Positions 40,281-48,878 of a stretch of 64,000 nt of DNA are shown in pieces. The notes below the pieces were generated by a model. The model was not told the DNA's origin, ran no database searches, and worked only from the letters and a program-made list of their open reading frames with translations. The first letter of the stretch is position 1. The number at the start of each line of letters is the position of its first letter. Origin of the DNA: Tundrisphaera sp051175315 (GTDB taxonomy: Bacteria; Planctomycetota; Planctomycetia; Isosphaerales; Isosphaeraceae). The DNA is taken from the NCBI RefSeq assembly GCF_051175315.1, contig NZ_CP195100.1, forward strand, positions 4,588,001 through 4,652,000, written 5' to 3'. A program made the translations under genes and the position numbers.

Positions 40281-41210
40281 ATGACCCTCGACCGCCGCCG
40301 GATGATGCTCGCCGCGGGTGCGGCCCTGTTCGCCCCCGCCCCGCTCAACCGCCTGTTCGCCGCCCAGAAGGGGGGGCCGACCAGGAAGGTCCTCTTCTTC
40401 ACCAAGAGCTCCGGCTTCCCGCACTCGGTGGTCAACACCGAGGACGGCAGCCCCGCCCACGCCGAGAAGATCCTGACCGAGCTGGGCAAGGAGCACGGCT
40501 TCGAGGTCGTCGCCTCCAAGGACGGCCGGATGTTCGACCCCGACAAGATCGGCCAGTGGGACGCCTTCGCCTTCGAGACCACCGGCGACCTCACCAAGGA
40601 GGGCACCGACAAGACCCCGCCCATCTCCGCCGACGGCGAGAAGGCGTTCTACGACGCGATCCTCTCCGGCAAGGGCTTCGTCGGCATCCATTGCGCCACG
40701 GACACCTTCGGCCACCACCGAAAGCGCGGCGCCGACGATCCCTACATACAGATGATCGGCGGCGAGTTCGCCGGCCACGGCTCGCAGCAGAAGAGCAAGA
40801 TCCGCGTCGCCTCGCCGGACTTCCCCGGCGCCAAGGCGTTCGGGTCGGACACGTTCGAGATCATGGACGAGTGGTATACCCAGAAGAACTGGGCCGATGA
40901 CCTCCACGTGATTCTGACCCAGGTCACCGAGGGGATGAAGAAGACCGGGAACGACTTCTACTATTCCCGGCCCGACTTCCCCGAGACCTGGGCCCGGATG
41001 CACGGCAAGGGCCGCGTCTTCTACACGTCGATGGGCCACCGCGAGGACGTTTGGGCCAACCCCATGTTCCAGGGGCTGCTCCTGGGCGCCCTGGGCTGGG
41101 CCACCGGCCGGGTGGATGCCGACGTCACCCCCAACCTGGACAAGGTCACCCCCGGCTACAAGGAACAGCCCTCCCTGCCCAAGCCCGACGCCAAGAAGAA
41201 GTCGGCTTGA
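40281..41210 (+). CDS. exported ThuA-domain protein
   Basis: The 309-aa product starts with a twin-arginine-like signal (T-L-D-R-R-R-M-M-L-A-A-G-A-A-L-F-A). The mature protein is a ThuA domain: R-K-V-L-F-F-T-K-S-S-G-F-P-H, a long alpha/beta region with F-V-G-I-H-C-A-T-D-T-F, then H-G-K-G-R-V-F-Y-T-S-M-G-H, the glutamine-amidotransferase-like fold of trehalose-utilisation proteins. In planctomycetes ThuA proteins are frequent and thought to act on sugars or glycosides, but the reaction is not established here. A Lys/Ser tail ends it. No sugar dehydrogenase gene is adjacent. The fold also resembles class I amidotransferases, though no catalytic triad is clear. Confidence 0.85.
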   Translation: MTLDRRRMMLAAGAALFAPAPLNRLFAAQKGGPTRKVLFFTKSSGFPHSVVNTEDGSPAHAEKILTELGKEHGFEVVASKDGRMFDPDKIGQWDAFAFETTGDLTKEGTDKTPPISADGEKAFYDAILSGKGFVGIHCATDTFGHHRKRGADDPYIQMIGGEFAGHGSQQKSKIRVASPDFPGAKAFGSDTFEIMDEWYTQKNWADDLHVILTQVTEGMKKTGNDFYYSRPDFPETWARMHGKGRVFYTSMGHREDVWANPMFQGLLLGALGWATGRVDADVTPNLDKVTPGYKEQPSLPKPDAKKKSA

Positions 41211-41377
41211 GGGTAGGGCGGTTAACGATTAGCTTTCGGCGGGCGGCCGAAGCCGGCTCGCCCGTTCTGCGTTGGGGAGACCGGGGCGGGTTCACGCAGC
41301 GCGGCGGTGGGTGCCCATTCCCCATTTTCCCGGGTGATGACTCACCTCACCCTTAGCGGCGGCAGGGGGACCAGGAG

Positions 41378-41542
41378 ATGAAACGCCTCATCGTGTGCCT
41401 GGTCCTACTGTCGGCCTTCGGTTGCGATCAGAATATGTGCCGGATGGAAGTCCGGCACATCGATCAGAAGACCGGGAAGTGGATCAAAGGTTCTCCACCC
41501 CCCACGCCGGAGGTTCCGCCTCACGGCCGAGACGCCTCGTAG
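41378..41542 (+). CDS. very small lipoprotein (54 aa)
   Basis: From ATG 41378 the frame encodes M-K-R-L-I-V-C-L-V-L-L-S-A-F-G-C16, an excellent lipoprotein signal and lipobox. A short tail of about 38 residues follows, with two further Cys/Met-rich positions and a Pro-rich end. AGGGGGA lies about 10 bases upstream. The stop at 41540-41542 overlaps the 3' end of the converging double-amidohydrolase gene by 22 bp. Its size hides it from simple gene finders. The lipobox, ribosome site and host-like codons support it; the function is unknown. The tail is too short for a folded domain, so it may be a small envelope or stress lipopeptide. Confidence 0.68.
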   Translation: MKRLIVCLVLLSAFGCDQNMCRMEVRHIDQKTGKWIKGSPPPTPEVPPHGRDAS

Positions 41543-44500
41543 AGCACCTCACCCTCCACGATCGTCATCCGCGCCTTGGCGTTGCGGATCTCCGCCGGGT
41601 CGATCCGGGCGAGGTCGCGGTCGAACACCGACACGTCGGCGCGATAGCCGACCTTGATCGTGCCGAGCCGATCCTCGGCAAACGCCGCCCGCGCGGCGCC
41701 CGAGGTGAAGGCGGCCAGGGCCTGGTCGATGGTCAGGCGTTGCTCGGGGTTCCAGCCCCCGGGCGGGTTGCCGCCGGGCTCGCGCCGGGTCACGGCGGCG
41801 TAGATCCCGTAGAGTGGGTCGACCAGTGCGACCGGGAAGTCGCTGCCGAAGGCCAGGGGCACGCCGGCATCGGCGAACCACTTCCAGGCATAGGCCCCCT
41901 TGGCCCGCTCGGGGCCGAGCCGGACCTCGGCCCAGCGGATCTCGTCGGAGCAGTGCGACGGCTGCATCGAGGCCGTCGTGCCGGTCGCCTTGAACCGGGC
42001 CACGTCGGCGAACCGGACGTCCTGCGCATGCTCGATCCTCGGCCGGGGGTCGCGGGCCTCGGGCACGGCGCGGCGGGCGGCCTCGTAGGCGTCCAGGACC
42101 ATGGCGTTGCCCTTGTCGCCGATCGCGTGGGTGCAGACCTGCCAGCCGTGCCGCAGGGCTTCGGTGGCGATCTCCTCCAGAAGCTTCGGCTCGATCAGCG
42201 CCAGTCCCTTGTTGCGGGGGTCGTCGGCATACGGCTCGAACAGCAGGGCCCCGCGCGACCCCATCGCGCCGTCGGCGAACAGCTTGATCGCCCGGAGCCG
42301 GAACCGGGCGTTGGGTTCGTCCGGCGCGGGGGGCTGCCTGACGAACTCGACCTCGCGGCCGGTCGGCGGGTTGGCCATCCCGTAGACCCGGATCTTGAGC
42401 TTCCCGGCCCGGTCGAGCGCCCGGAACGCGGCCGCATCGGCCCGGGGCGAGACGCTGGCGTCGTGGATGCCGGTCAGCCCATTCTTGAGGACGATCTCCT
42501 GGCCGACCAGGATGCGGCGGGCCAGGTCGGCGTCGGTCCCGCGCGGGATCGCCGAGGCGACCAGCCCCATCGCCCCGTCGACGAAGATGCCGGTCGGCTC
42601 ATTCTTGTCGTCACGGATGATCTGGCCGTCGGGCGGGGCCTGCGAGGCGGCGGTCACCTTGGCCCGGCGCATCGCCTCGGCGTTGGCCCATCCGCAGTGG
42701 CCGTCGACCCGGCGGAGCCAGACCGGGCGGCCGGGCGCGACGGCGTCCAGCACGGCCGCGGTCGGGAACGCCCCGCCCGGCCAGAGGCTCTGGTCCCAGT
42801 TGGCGCCGATGATCCAGCCGTCGCCGGGCGTGGCGTCGAGCCTCGCCTTGACCCGCCGGGCCACCTCGTCGGCGCTCTCGGCCCCGCGCAGGTCGATCTC
42901 CTCCTGGTTGGCCCCCAGCTCGATCAGGTGGGCATGGGCATCGACCAGGCCGGGCGTGGCGAAGCCGTCGGGCGACTCCACGACGCGGGTGCTCGGCCCC
43001 CGGAACGGCTCGACGTCGGCCATCGAGCCGACCGCGACGATCTCGCCGCCGCGTGCGGCCAGGGCCTCGGCCTCGGGTTGATCCGGGTTGCCGGTCCAGA
43101 TCCGGCCGACCTTGAGGATCAGGTCGGCGGGCCCGTCCTTCTTGAGCCGGAGGGCGCGGCCGGGCAGGGCGGGGCGGGGCTCCCCGTCGGCGATTGCAGC
43201 GACGCCGTTGACGAACAGGAACTTGACGCCGGGGGCGTATCGGGTCGAGTCGTCGAAGGTGGCCGCGTCGCGGAACGTGTCGGGGTCGAAGGCCACGACG
43301 TCGGCATACGCGCCGGGCTTCAGGATCCCGCGATCGGGCAGGCCCAGGATCGTCGCCGGCAGGCCCGAGCACGAGCGGATCGCCTGCTCCAGGGTGATGA
43401 CCTTGTCGTCCAGGGCGTAGCGGATCTTGCGCGGGAAGGTGCCGTAGGAACGCGGGTGCGGCTTATCCGTCCCGCCCGGGCGATGGGCCGAGCCGTCCGA
43501 GGCGGTGGCGACGAAGTCGTGGGCCATCACCGACCGGACGTCGGCCTCGCTCATGCCGAAGCTGATGGCCTGAGCCCCGCCGTTGCGCTCGATGTCGATC
43601 ACCACGTCGATCGGGGTCGAGCCTTCCTCCTTCGCGATTTGATTCAGGTCCTTGCCGACCCGGGACGGCTTCTTCGCGTAGCGGGCGATCCGCACCGATC
43701 CGCCGCCGTCGCGGGCGTCCAGGTCGCGCTGGATCTCGCGGCGGAGCTTCGGCCCCTGCACGGGGTCGTCGGCGATCCGGGCGAACTCGGCGGCGTTCCC
43801 TTGCCGGGCCCAGGGGGGCACGACCATCGCCGCGAGTTGGGTGCTGGACGCAATATAAGGATATTGGTCGGCGCTGATGACCCGGCCGTCCTTCCTCGCC
43901 TCCATGATCCGGGCGCAGGCGGCGTCGGTCAGGCCCCAGTTCCTCTTGCCGCTCGCCTTGAGGTGCGAGACGTGGACCGGGATGCCGGCCTCGCGGTTGA
44001 TGGTCAGGATCTCGTCGATCGACCGCAGCAGGCCGGATCCCTCGTCGCGGACGTGGCTGGCATAAAGGCCGCCCCGCTTCTGGACCACGCGGGACAGCTC
44101 GACCAATTCGGCGGTCTTGCTGTACCGGCCCGGCAGGTAGATCAGCCCGGTGGACATCCCCCAGGCGCCGTCGGCCATGCCGCGATCGACCAGGGCGCGC
44201 ATCCGGTCGAGTTCCGCCGCGTCGGGCTCGCGATCGACGTTGCCCATCACCTTCCTGCGGGCCGCCCCGTGGGGGATCAGGTGGATGACGTTGGTCCCGG
44301 CCCCGGCCTCATCGATGGCCCGGAAATACTCCGCCACGTCCAGCGCCCCGCCGCCGCAGTTGCCGGTGACGACGGTCGTCACCCCCTGCGCCTGGAAGTT
44401 GCGGTTGGACCGGGTCTCCGGCCTCACGATCGGGCCGTCGGAGTGCGAGTGGAGGTCGATGAACCCGGGGGCGACCACCCATTTCGATGCGTCGACGATC

Positions 44501-44715
44501 CGGTCGCCGGGCCGGGGCTGATACGCCCCCACGGCGATGATCCGATCCCCGCGGATCGCCACGTCGCCCCGATATCGGTCCTTGCCGGTCCCGTCGACGA
44601 TCCAGCCGCCCCGCAACACCACCACCCCGGGCGCGGCCTCCTCGGCCGCCGCCGCGCCCACCATCAGGCCGACCAGGACCCAAGCCATCCCCGCAATCCG
44701 CCGCGTCGAAGTCAC
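41521..44715 (-). CDS. fusion of D-aminoacylase-like and YtcJ-like amidohydrolases (exported)
   Basis: This 1064-aa protein joins two complete amidohydrolase-superfamily enzymes. After a signal peptide (M-T-S-T-R-R then W-V-L-V-G-L-M), residues about 35-523 match N-acyl-D-amino-acid deacylases: D88-L-H89-S-H91-S-D, C120 in G-N-C-G-G-G, Y-A-S-H221-V-R-D-E, H248-V-S-H-L-K, and S-D-G-S-A-H. Residues about 530-1064 match the YtcJ-like amidohydrolase-3 group: D-A-H-A-H-L, W-D-Q-S-L-W-P-G-G, I-E-H-A-Q-D, and F-G-S-D-F-P-V near the end. The frame is continuous with a short linker and no sign of a lost stop. GTG 44715 follows GAGGAGAGGA; upstream codons are non-protein-like. Substrates, perhaps D-amino-acid conjugates, are inferred from the families. 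Confidence 0.88.
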   Translation of the reverse strand: MTSTRRIAGMAWVLVGLMVGAAAAEEAAPGVVVLRGGWIVDGTGKDRYRGDVAIRGDRIIAVGAYQPRPGDRIVDASKWVVAPGFIDLHSHSDGPIVRPETRSNRNFQAQGVTTVVTGNCGGGALDVAEYFRAIDEAGAGTNVIHLIPHGAARRKVMGNVDREPDAAELDRMRALVDRGMADGAWGMSTGLIYLPGRYSKTAELVELSRVVQKRGGLYASHVRDEGSGLLRSIDEILTINREAGIPVHVSHLKASGKRNWGLTDAACARIMEARKDGRVISADQYPYIASSTQLAAMVVPPWARQGNAAEFARIADDPVQGPKLRREIQRDLDARDGGGSVRIARYAKKPSRVGKDLNQIAKEEGSTPIDVVIDIERNGGAQAISFGMSEADVRSVMAHDFVATASDGSAHRPGGTDKPHPRSYGTFPRKIRYALDDKVITLEQAIRSCSGLPATILGLPDRGILKPGAYADVVAFDPDTFRDAATFDDSTRYAPGVKFLFVNGVAAIADGEPRPALPGRALRLKKDGPADLILKVGRIWTGNPDQPEAEALAARGGEIVAVGSMADVEPFRGPSTRVVESPDGFATPGLVDAHAHLIELGANQEEIDLRGAESADEVARRVKARLDATPGDGWIIGANWDQSLWPGGAFPTAAVLDAVAPGRPVWLRRVDGHCGWANAEAMRRAKVTAASQAPPDGQIIRDDKNEPTGIFVDGAMGLVASAIPRGTDADLARRILVGQEIVLKNGLTGIHDASVSPRADAAAFRALDRAGKLKIRVYGMANPPTGREVEFVRQPPAPDEPNARFRLRAIKLFADGAMGSRGALLFEPYADDPRNKGLALIEPKLLEEIATEALRHGWQVCTHAIGDKGNAMVLDAYEAARRAVPEARDPRPRIEHAQDVRFADVARFKATGTTASMQPSHCSDEIRWAEVRLGPERAKGAYAWKWFADAGVPLAFGSDFPVALVDPLYGIYAAVTRREPGGNPPGGWNPEQRLTIDQALAAFTSGAARAAFAEDRLGTIKVGYRADVSVFDRDLARIDPAEIRNAKARMTIVEGEVLYEASRP

Positions 44716-44793
44716 GTCATCCTCTCCTCTGTCAGGTGGCCGTCTCCCTCCCCCCATCATGCCAGGGCGGCCCGCCCGCCGCATCGGCCAAGC

Positions 44794-44822
44794 TTGGGCA
44801 CCCCGGGGGATTGGTGTACGAT
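44794..44822 (+). promoter_or_regulatory. sigma-70-type promoter of the toxin-antitoxin pair
   Basis: TTGGGC (44794-44799) and TACGAT (44817-44822) are separated by exactly 17 bp and lie 34 bp before the antitoxin ATG, giving a short leader. The match to TTGACA/TATAAT is 4 of 6 for each box. Confidence 0.5.
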
Positions 44823-44856
44823 ATGGGAGAGATCCAACCCTTCGGAGGACAGGACG

Positions 44857-45090
44857 ATGATCCTCGAACTCGGCCCCGAACTGACCGCTGCCCTCATCGA
44901 ACGCGGCAAGGCGCTGGGCATTTCCCCCGAACAACTGGCGTTGGCGGTCCTGGAACACCGCTTCCTGGCCCCGACGCCCGAACTCGAACCGCCGCGTGAC
45001 GAGTGGGAACGCAAGCTGCGCGGCATCGCGACCAATTGCGGCGTTTCTCCGTCGGACTGGGCTTTGAGTCGCGAAGCGATGTACGACTGA
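44857..45090 (+). CDS. antitoxin-like protein paired with a PIN toxin
   Basis: The 77-aa protein has an N-terminal helical half (E-L-T-A-A-L-I-E-R-G-K-A-L-G-I-S-P-E-Q-L) and a C-terminal tail with W-E-R-K-L-R-G-I-A. It is not a recognised DNA-binding family by motif, but its size, charge pattern and position immediately upstream of a PIN-domain toxin make it the probable antitoxin. GGAGG lies 8 bases upstream of ATG 44857. Its stop overlaps the toxin start by one base (TGATG), the usual coupling of VapBC-like pairs. It would neutralise the toxin and repress the operon promoter; this is inferred from known type II systems. Confidence 0.75.
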   Translation: MILELGPELTAALIERGKALGISPEQLALAVLEHRFLAPTPELEPPRDEWERKLRGIATNCGVSPSDWALSREAMYD

Positions 45091-45539
45091 TGGCGTATCT
45101 GCTCGATACAAACGTCCTCGTCCGGATGGCGAATACGCTGGGGGAAGGCTATGCGGTCACCCACCGAGCGATCATCCGCCTGCATCGGCAAGGCGAATCG
45201 CTCCACGTCACGCCGCAGAACCTCATCGAATTCCGCAACGTGGCGACCCGCCCCGCTTCGGTCAACGGCCTGGATCTGCCGCCCATCGAAGCGGCGTTGA
45301 TGGCGGATGGTTTCGAAGCCACATTTCCCCTGCTGCCCGATACCGAGGCCATCTACCCGGCGTGGAAGGCCCTGGTCGAGGGGATGGGGATCGTGGGCAA
45401 GCAGGTCCATGACGCCCGGCTGGTGGCGGTGTGCCATGCCCACGGGATCGACCACCTGCTGACATTCAACGCGCGTCATTTCGCCCGCATGGCCCGGTTC
45501 GGGCCGGGGCTGAATGTCGTCGAGCCGGCCGGGGTGTAG
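45090..45539 (+). CDS. PIN-domain ribonuclease toxin (VapC-like)
   Basis: The 149-aa protein starts M-A-Y-L-L-D6-T-N-V-L, the first acidic residue of the PIN active site. The others appear at E47 (N-L-I-E-F-R-N) and D108 (V-H-D-A-R-L-V), with T-F-N-A-R-H-F near the end in the place of the fourth. PIN domains are magnesium-dependent single-strand RNases, and VapC toxins typically cut tRNA or rRNA. Length and motif order are normal. It is translationally coupled to the preceding antitoxin-like gene and followed after 8 bp by the converging DUF1501 gene. The RNA target cannot be predicted. Confidence 0.9.
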   Translation: MAYLLDTNVLVRMANTLGEGYAVTHRAIIRLHRQGESLHVTPQNLIEFRNVATRPASVNGLDLPPIEAALMADGFEATFPLLPDTEAIYPAWKALVEGMGIVGKQVHDARLVAVCHAHGIDHLLTFNARHFARMARFGPGLNVVEPAGV

Positions 45540-45547
45540 GGCGGGCC

Positions 45548-46939
45548 TTACGAGGTGGCGGTCAATTCGGGGATGGCCCGACCGTTGGCCACGATCGGGA
45601 TCGGCCGCCCCAGGCGGTCGGGGATCGTCACCTCCTGGTAGTTGATCCCGAGGTGGTGGTAGATGGTCGCCATGAAGTCGTGGGGTCCGACTCGGCGGTC
45701 GACCACGTCCTCGCCCCGGCGATCGGTCGCGCCGATGACCTGCCCGCCGGCGATCCCGCCGCCCGACCAGATCATCGAGTTGGCCCGGTTCCAGTGGTCC
45801 CGGCCGGGCTGGGTCGTGCCCGCCGGTGCGCTGGCCACGCCGCCCCCGCTGCTGGCGACGTAGGAGATGCGGGGGGTGCGTCCGAACTCGCCCGTGACGA
45901 CGACCAGCACCCGCCGCTGGAGGCCCCGGTCGTGGATGTCCTGGATCAGCGCGGAGACCGCCTGGTCGAAGTAGGGGGCGCGATGCTTCAGGGCGTCGAA
46001 GACGTGGTGGTTGACGGCGTGGTCGTCCCAGTTCGCCACCCGTCCGCAGAGCGGGCCGTCGAAGGTCGTGGTCACCAGGTCGACCCCCGACTCGACCAGA
46101 CGGCGGGCCATCAGGCATTGCTGCCCCCAGGCGTGGCGGCCGTAGCGGTCGCGGAGCGCAGGGTCTTCGCGGGCGAGGTCGAAGGCCACGGCCGCCTCCG
46201 GGCTGGTCATCAGCTCCAGGGCCCGGGCCTGGAAGCCGTCCATCGATCGCTCGATCTCGGAGCGGTCGAGCGTCCGGCGCACCTCGTCCAGGGATTGCCG
46301 CAGCCGGGACCGCCTCAGGAGGCGATCCCCCGACCCGGCGTCGCCCAGGTTGACGCGGAAGTTCGGGGCCGACGGGTCGCCCGTCACCGCGAACGGCTCG
46401 AACGACGATCCCAGGAACGCCGGGCCGGCGATGCGGAACCCGTCATAGCCGTGGATCGGGTTGACCCCGACGAAGCGGGGCAGGGCCCCGTCGCCGCGAG
46501 GTCCGAGGTAGTTGGCCACCGACATCACGTCGGGGAACGCCGGCCCGGCCTTGTCGACCGGGTCGGGGTCGCCCGAGAGCAGTTGCAGCGAGCCGGCCGG
46601 GTGGCCCCCGCCGGTGTGCGCCATCGATCGGAGGACCGAGAACTTGTCGGAGATCGCCGCCTGGAGCGGCAGCAGTTCGGACATGCGAAGCCCGGCGGTC
46701 CGCGTGTCCAGGGTGCCGAACGGCCCCCGGAACTCCGACGGCGCGTCCGGCTTGGGGTCGTAGGTATCCAGGTGGCTGCAGCCGCCCCGGAGCCAGACCA
46801 GGATCACCGCCTTCCGCTCGGCCGCCGGGGCGGCCTGCGCCCTCAATTGGAGCAGCCCCGGCAGGGACAGGGAGCCCATGCCCGCCAGCCCAGCCCTCAG
46901 GAATTCCCGGCGCGATCCCGACCCGGTCCCACCATTCAT
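45548..46939 (-). CDS. DUF1501 protein, Tat-exported
   Basis: The 463-aa product has a twin-arginine signal (S-R-R-E-F-L-R-A-G-L-A-G). The mature protein matches DUF1501, a sulfatase/alkaline-phosphatase-like family very common in planctomycetes: V-I-L-V-W-L-R-G-G-C-S-H-L-D-T-Y-D-P-K-P-D near the start, H-T-G-G-G-H-P-A-G-S, L-V-T-T-T-F-D, V-V-V-T-G-E-F-G-R-T-P and G-R-D-H-W near the end. In this order these resemble metal ligands of the alkaline-phosphatase fold, but the reaction is not known. GGGAG precedes ATG 46939. The frame stays open for 900 bp upstream, where it is only antisense to the BON gene. Many DUF1501 genes sit beside DUF1549/DUF1553 genes; none is here. Confidence 0.92.
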   Translation of the reverse strand: MNGGTGSGSRREFLRAGLAGMGSLSLPGLLQLRAQAAPAAERKAVILVWLRGGCSHLDTYDPKPDAPSEFRGPFGTLDTRTAGLRMSELLPLQAAISDKFSVLRSMAHTGGGHPAGSLQLLSGDPDPVDKAGPAFPDVMSVANYLGPRGDGALPRFVGVNPIHGYDGFRIAGPAFLGSSFEPFAVTGDPSAPNFRVNLGDAGSGDRLLRRSRLRQSLDEVRRTLDRSEIERSMDGFQARALELMTSPEAAVAFDLAREDPALRDRYGRHAWGQQCLMARRLVESGVDLVTTTFDGPLCGRVANWDDHAVNHHVFDALKHRAPYFDQAVSALIQDIHDRGLQRRVLVVVTGEFGRTPRISYVASSGGGVASAPAGTTQPGRDHWNRANSMIWSGGGIAGGQVIGATDRRGEDVVDRRVGPHDFMATIYHHLGINYQEVTIPDRLGRPIPIVANGRAIPELTATS

Positions 46940-47070
46940 GCGATGGCTCCCATCCCGCCCGGACCCGGGCTTCGATGCCCCCAGCCTATCCCATCGGCGG
47001 CCCCGCTCCCAGGGGATTCGTCGCCTTTCGGCGGGATGGCCCCGGGAAGGGAGCGTTGGTGCCGGCCCGA

Positions 47071-47622
47071 TCAGCGGATGACGCTGGAGTCGGTGACGAC
47101 GCCGGTGGGCACGGCCGCAGCGGAGACCGCGTCGATGGTGCGGGCGGACGGGCGGACGGCCAGCTCGTCGACGACCTTCTCCACGCCCCGGGTCTCGCGG
47201 GCGAGGACGACCGCCTGGTCCTTGTGATCGTCGTCGGGCACGATCCCCTTGAGGACGGCGGTGCCGTCGGCCTCGACCTCGACGATGATCCCCTCGGCGG
47301 CCAGCCGCTTGTCCTGCCACAGGCGGGTCTGGATCTGCTGGCCCAGCCCGATCCGTCGGACCGAGGAGGGCTCCGACGCCACGCAGTCCTGGATCGTCGC
47401 CGACAGGTAATCGAAGCCGCGGGACAGGGTCCGGCCGGCGCCCCGGAGGCCGCCCGCGACCCCCTCGGGTTCGCCATAACGATCCGGGCCCCCGCCGATC
47501 CAGGCCCCGGCGACCAGGCCGAAGGCGAGCCCTCCGACCGCCCATCGGGGACGGATCAGCAGAGGCTTCTTCGCCCGGGGCCTGGGGACGGCCACCCGAT
47601 CGACCGGCACTTGCTCGCTCAC
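47071..47622 (-). CDS. membrane-anchored BON-domain protein
   Basis: The 183-aa product has one N-terminal membrane helix (about 25-45, G-L-A-F-G-L-V-A-G-A-W-I-G-G) after a basic head. It is followed by a BON domain (about 95-160: I-Q-T-R-L-W-Q-D-K-R-L, I-I-V-E-V-E-A-D-G-T-A-V-L-K-G-I-V, then G-V-E-K-V-V-D-E-L). BON domains bind phospholipid or anchor proteins to membranes and occur in OsmY-like periplasmic stress proteins. GTG 47622 is chosen because GGAGG lies 7 bases upstream. The gene is monocistronic, with 131 bp before the DUF1501 start. The role is inferred to be envelope maintenance. Confidence 0.82.
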   Translation of the reverse strand: MSEQVPVDRVAVPRPRAKKPLLIRPRWAVGGLAFGLVAGAWIGGGPDRYGEPEGVAGGLRGAGRTLSRGFDYLSATIQDCVASEPSSVRRIGLGQQIQTRLWQDKRLAAEGIIVEVEADGTAVLKGIVPDDDHKDQAVVLARETRGVEKVVDELAVRPSARTIDAVSAAAVPTGVVTDSSVIR

Positions 47623-47789
47623 AGACCACCTCCATCCGAGTCCAGGAAGATGATGCATCGCATGGGCTCGGCCCGAGGCGCTCCCCCTCCATGACCGATC
47701 GAGAAGGCGTGGAAACGGAGGCCGATCGGCCCGCCCGCCATCCTGGGCGAGGGCCGATCGGCGGCGTGACGGCGTTCGCGGCGGGCCAT

Positions 47790-48275
47790 TCAGCGCGGGT
47801 TGGCCCGATCGGCGTCGCGGCGAGAGCCGACTCGATCGGCATCCCGGCTCGGCTCGTCGCGTTCGCCGTCGGGGCGGGCGCGTCGGGCGACGGGCGTGAC
47901 GCTCGGCTTGAGGTGGGGCTTGAGGACGCGATGCGTGAGCGACGTCCCCCGCGTGTAGGTCAGCGTGACGTCGCCGTCGCCCATGTAGGCCTCCGCGAGC
48001 ACGGCCCGGAGATGGTCGAGGCTGCGGATCACGTCGCCGTCCACCATGACGATCACATCATGGGCCCGGAGTTGGTCCTCGTCGGCGGGCGAACCGGCCG
48101 CCACGGTCTCGATGTGGAACCCGTGATGGACGCCGATCGCCTGGATGCGGCCGCCCAGCCCGTATCGCTCCAGGGCGGTCGCATGATGGCCCTCGCCCCG
48201 GGCGGGGGCGGTCCAGCTCGCCGAGGCCAGGATCAGCCCGGCGACGATCGTCGATCGGATCAGATGGAATGTCAT
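47790..48275 (-). CDS. exported single-PDZ-domain protein
   Basis: The 161-aa product has a signal peptide (M-T-F-H-L-I-R-S-T to A-R-G-E) and one PDZ domain (about 35-115): the carboxylate-binding G-L-G-G-R-I, G-S-P-A-D-E-D-Q-L-R, H-D-V-I-V-M-V-D-G and the strand V-T-L-T-Y-T-R-G. The tail (about 120-161) is basic and Asp/Arg-rich, perhaps cell-wall binding. No protease domain is attached, so it likely acts as an adaptor or scaffold in the periplasm. AGGGAG precedes ATG 48275. The gene diverges from the small lipoprotein-yraN operon across 334 bp. No functional link is evident. Confidence 0.8.
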   Translation of the reverse strand: MTFHLIRSTIVAGLILASASWTAPARGEGHHATALERYGLGGRIQAIGVHHGFHIETVAAGSPADEDQLRAHDVIVMVDGDVIRSLDHLRAVLAEAYMGDGDVTLTYTRGTSLTHRVLKPHLKPSVTPVARRARPDGERDEPSRDADRVGSRRDADRANPR

Positions 48276-48609
48276 GACGCTCCCTCGTCGGGGGACCCGG
48301 AAAATCGGTATGGCTGTCCGGCGGGGCGGGCTCGCGTGGTCGCCGGCCCGTCGGCACCCCCCTAAGATCGCCCCGCCCCCCTCGGATGTGCAGCAAATGT
48401 CGGCGAAGCCCTGGCTCTCCCGGCCAGCCCCGAGGGCGGTGCCGGTTGCGCCGATCGGCCGGGCCGCGATCGATCTGGACCGTCCGGGGGAAATCTGGCA
48501 TGATCCGCCCGATTTCCTCGAAATGGGAAGGGGTCTACGCCGCCTGCCTCGCAACGATGTCCGCCCCGGTTCTCGACTGGCCGATTCCTTGTTCACGAGG
48601 TGGCGGATC
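48276..48609. other. divergent intergenic region
   Basis: About 330 bp between the PDZ gene and the lipoprotein-yraN operon. The upstream in-frame extension of the lipoprotein ORF is not protein-like. No promoter pair or RNA was recognised. Confidence 0.4.
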
Positions 48610-48867
48610 ATGAAGCGAGCCATTTTCCGGTCATGCCTGGGCGTCCTGGCGGTCTCCGCCGGGTGCAGTACCCCGAGCAAGCAGGCCGGCCCGGCCAAGC
48701 CCCCCGAAGACCCCACGGCCTGGTCGGCGCCCGCGGTCACCCGCGAAGACTCGGGCGGCGGCTCGATGGGCGGTGGCGGGGGCGGCGGATTCTTCAAGAG
48801 CACCCGGCTCCGGGGCGCGATGAGCTCCGAAGGGGCGGACATCGAACGCTCCCTGGGCGTGAACTGA
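48610..48867 (+). CDS. small Gly-rich lipoprotein
   Basis: The 85-aa product has a lipoprotein signal (M-K-R-A-I-F-R-S-C ... V-S-A-G-C19). Its mature part has a short polar helix, then S-M-G-G-G-G-G-G-G-F-F-K (53-63), and a charged end R-S-L-G-V-N. The poly-Gly turn followed by F-F-K suggests a flexible linker rather than a fold. GAGGTGG lies 6 bases before ATG 48610. The gene precedes yraN by 11 bp and is probably co-transcribed with it. I do not recognise it. It may be a small envelope lipoprotein of the kind abundant in this genome. Confidence 0.72.
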   Translation: MKRAIFRSCLGVLAVSAGCSTPSKQAGPAKPPEDPTAWSAPAVTREDSGGGSMGGGGGGGFFKSTRLRGAMSSEGADIERSLGVN

Positions 48868-48878
48868 GCCCCGGGCCG

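Noticed and set aside
41395..44856. A plus-strand frame opposite the double amidohydrolase
   Set aside because: Only its last 77 codons are real (the antitoxin-like gene from ATG 44857); the rest is a shadow.
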